From the NCBI GenBank assembly GCA_008671285.1, contig RPYR01000012.1, positions 1 to 22,681 on the forward strand: a stretch of 22,681 nucleotides of DNA. The letters are read 5' to 3'. Below, in pieces: positions 21,949 through 22,681 of the stretch. A program made the translations under genes and the position numbers. Under the pieces are notes generated by a model. It searched no databases, was not told where the DNA came from, and saw only the letters and a program-made list of their open reading frames with translations. The stretch comes from Collinsella aerofaciens. GTDB taxonomy: Bacteria > Actinomycetota > Coriobacteriia > Coriobacteriales > Coriobacteriaceae. Numbering within the stretch: the stretch's first letter is position 1; the number at the start of each line of letters is the position of its first letter.

Positions 21949-22681
21949 ATGAAGGAAACCGAGAAGATCGAGATCATGCATTTCGACCAGGAGGGCTATC
22001 TCGAGGACGGCAAGGCGCTCTACGAGACCGGCAAGAAGATGACCGCGCTCGCCGACAAGGTTGCCGACGAGGGCTACGACGCCGTGTTCCTGATGGGCGT
22101 CGGCGGCACTTGGGACGAGCTCATGCAGCTCGAGTACCTCATGAACAAGTTCGGCGACCGCGACCTCGAGGTCTACCTGATCCACGCCGCCGAGTGGAAC
22201 GCCATGGGCCACAAGCGCATGACCGAGAAGTCCGTCGTGCTCACCGCCTCCGAGTCCGGTACCACCCCCGAGGTCCTCGAGGCCGTCAAGAAGATGAAGG
22301 GCATGGGCGTGCGCGTCTACGCCATGACCAAGCCCGAGGGCCCCATCGGCCAGGCTGTCGGCGCCGAGAACTGCGTCGCCATGGCTTCTGACCATGGTTC
22401 GGGCGGCTGTGAGAAGGGCTACTACCTCGCCGACTGCTTCGGCCTGCGCCTGCTCAACCGCCGCGGCTGCTTCCCCAAGTTTGACCTGTTTATCGAGCAG
22501 ACCAAGGACATCTGGAAGGACATGCTCGATATCCGCAAGCGCTTCGAGCCGCGCGCCGAGGAGCTCGCCAAGAAGTACGCCCTGGCCCCCTACACCATGT
22601 TCATCGGCTCCGGCGCCCTGTGGGGCGAGACCATCCTCTTCTCGATGTGCATCCTGGAGGAGATGCAGTGGAAGCGCACCC
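21949..22681 (+). CDS. SIS-domain protein (FrlB/GfrE-like), cut by window end
   Basis: The gene is open to the last base (244 codons visible) and starts with ATG at 21949 after AAAGGAGAG. SIS1 contains AVFLMGVGGTWDELMQLEYL, TASESGTTPEVLEAVKKMKG and VYAMTKPEGPI. The second domain begins at PYTMFIGSGALWGETILFSM. Between them are GGCEKGYYLADCFGLRLLNR and the KRFEPRAEELAKKY helix. The arrangement fits a fructosamine-phosphate deglycase of the FrlB type, distinct from the preceding SIS protein. Adjacent pairs of SIS deglycases occur in glucoselysine/fructoselysine operons (GfrE and GfrF), which supports that reading by analogy. Codons are extremely biased to C/G endings (CTC, GCC, AAG, GAG), more than in any neighbour, suggesting high expression. 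60 bases separate it from the previous gene. Confidence 0.85.
   Translation, partial: MKETEKIEIMHFDQEGYLEDGKALYETGKKMTALADKVADEGYDAVFLMGVGGTWDELMQLEYLMNKFGDRDLEVYLIHAAEWNAMGHKRMTEKSVVLTASESGTTPEVLEAVKKMKGMGVRVYAMTKPEGPIGQAVGAENCVAMASDHGSGGCEKGYYLADCFGLRLLNRRGCFPKFDLFIEQTKDIWKDMLDIRKRFEPRAEELAKKYALAPYTMFIGSGALWGETILFSMCILEEMQWKRT

Noticed and set aside
21906..22391. 161-codon plus-strand frame rich in Arg and Gly
   Set aside because: It is a wrong-frame reading of the SIS gene starting at 21949, which is open to the window end.
1..22681. CRISPR arrays, tRNA or rRNA genes
   Set aside because: No regularly spaced direct repeats, no cloverleaf-like sequence and no rRNA signature were noticed on either strand.

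Overview
The window looks like a chromosomal segment of a high-GC gut actinobacterium of the Coriobacteriia, most likely Collinsella or a close relative. This is inferred from the style of the core genes on the right (galE, a Tat-exported coiled-coil NlpC/P60-type protein, murB, a LacI regulator, GntR and SIS genes, with strong GCC/CTC/AAG codon bias). No marker gene fixes the species.

Region 1 (1-10200) is accessory and by eye clearly more AT-rich, with more ATA/AGA/AGG codons than the right half. It holds a peptide natural-product (RiPP) locus. From left to right there is a decayed radical SAM gene on the minus strand (N-terminus lost, in-frame TGA), a small DUF3784-like membrane protein, an ABC exporter broken by an in-frame TGA, a DUF2975-like membrane protein with an XRE/YozG-like repressor, and a terminator. 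Next come a promoter (TTGAAA-N17-TAGAAT) and two tandem 39-residue peptides with five cysteines at identical positions. These are followed by overlapping hairpins, an ABC ATPase with two ABC-2 permeases (probable immunity or export), a radical SAM/SPASM maturase with all expected cysteines, a second ABC exporter, and a terminator. I read this as a radical-SAM-modified cysteine-rich peptide (sactipeptide or ranthipeptide-like) system: the maturase would crosslink the two peptides, the exporter would secrete them, and the three-gene ABC-2 module would protect the producer. No leader peptidase is visible.

Region 2 (10200-13430) is a scar zone. Two broken transposase remnants bracket a minus-strand, translationally coupled pair: an OLD/AAA15-like ATPase and a protein with a PD-(D/E)xK-like nuclease signature and an N-terminal cysteine cluster. 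This is a candidate two-gene anti-phage defence system.

Region 3 (13400-22681) is core-like: galE (minus), a Tat-exported cell-wall hydrolase-like protein (plus), a 125-bp element with 28-bp perfect inverted arms, murB (minus) divergent from a lacI-type regulator, a hypothetical protein, two overlapping GntR/UTRA regulators, and two successive SIS-domain genes, the last cut by the window end. The GntR-GntR-SIS-SIS block looks like the regulatory and deglycase/isomerase head of an amino-sugar or fructosamine (FrlB/GfrEF-like) utilisation locus that continues to the right.
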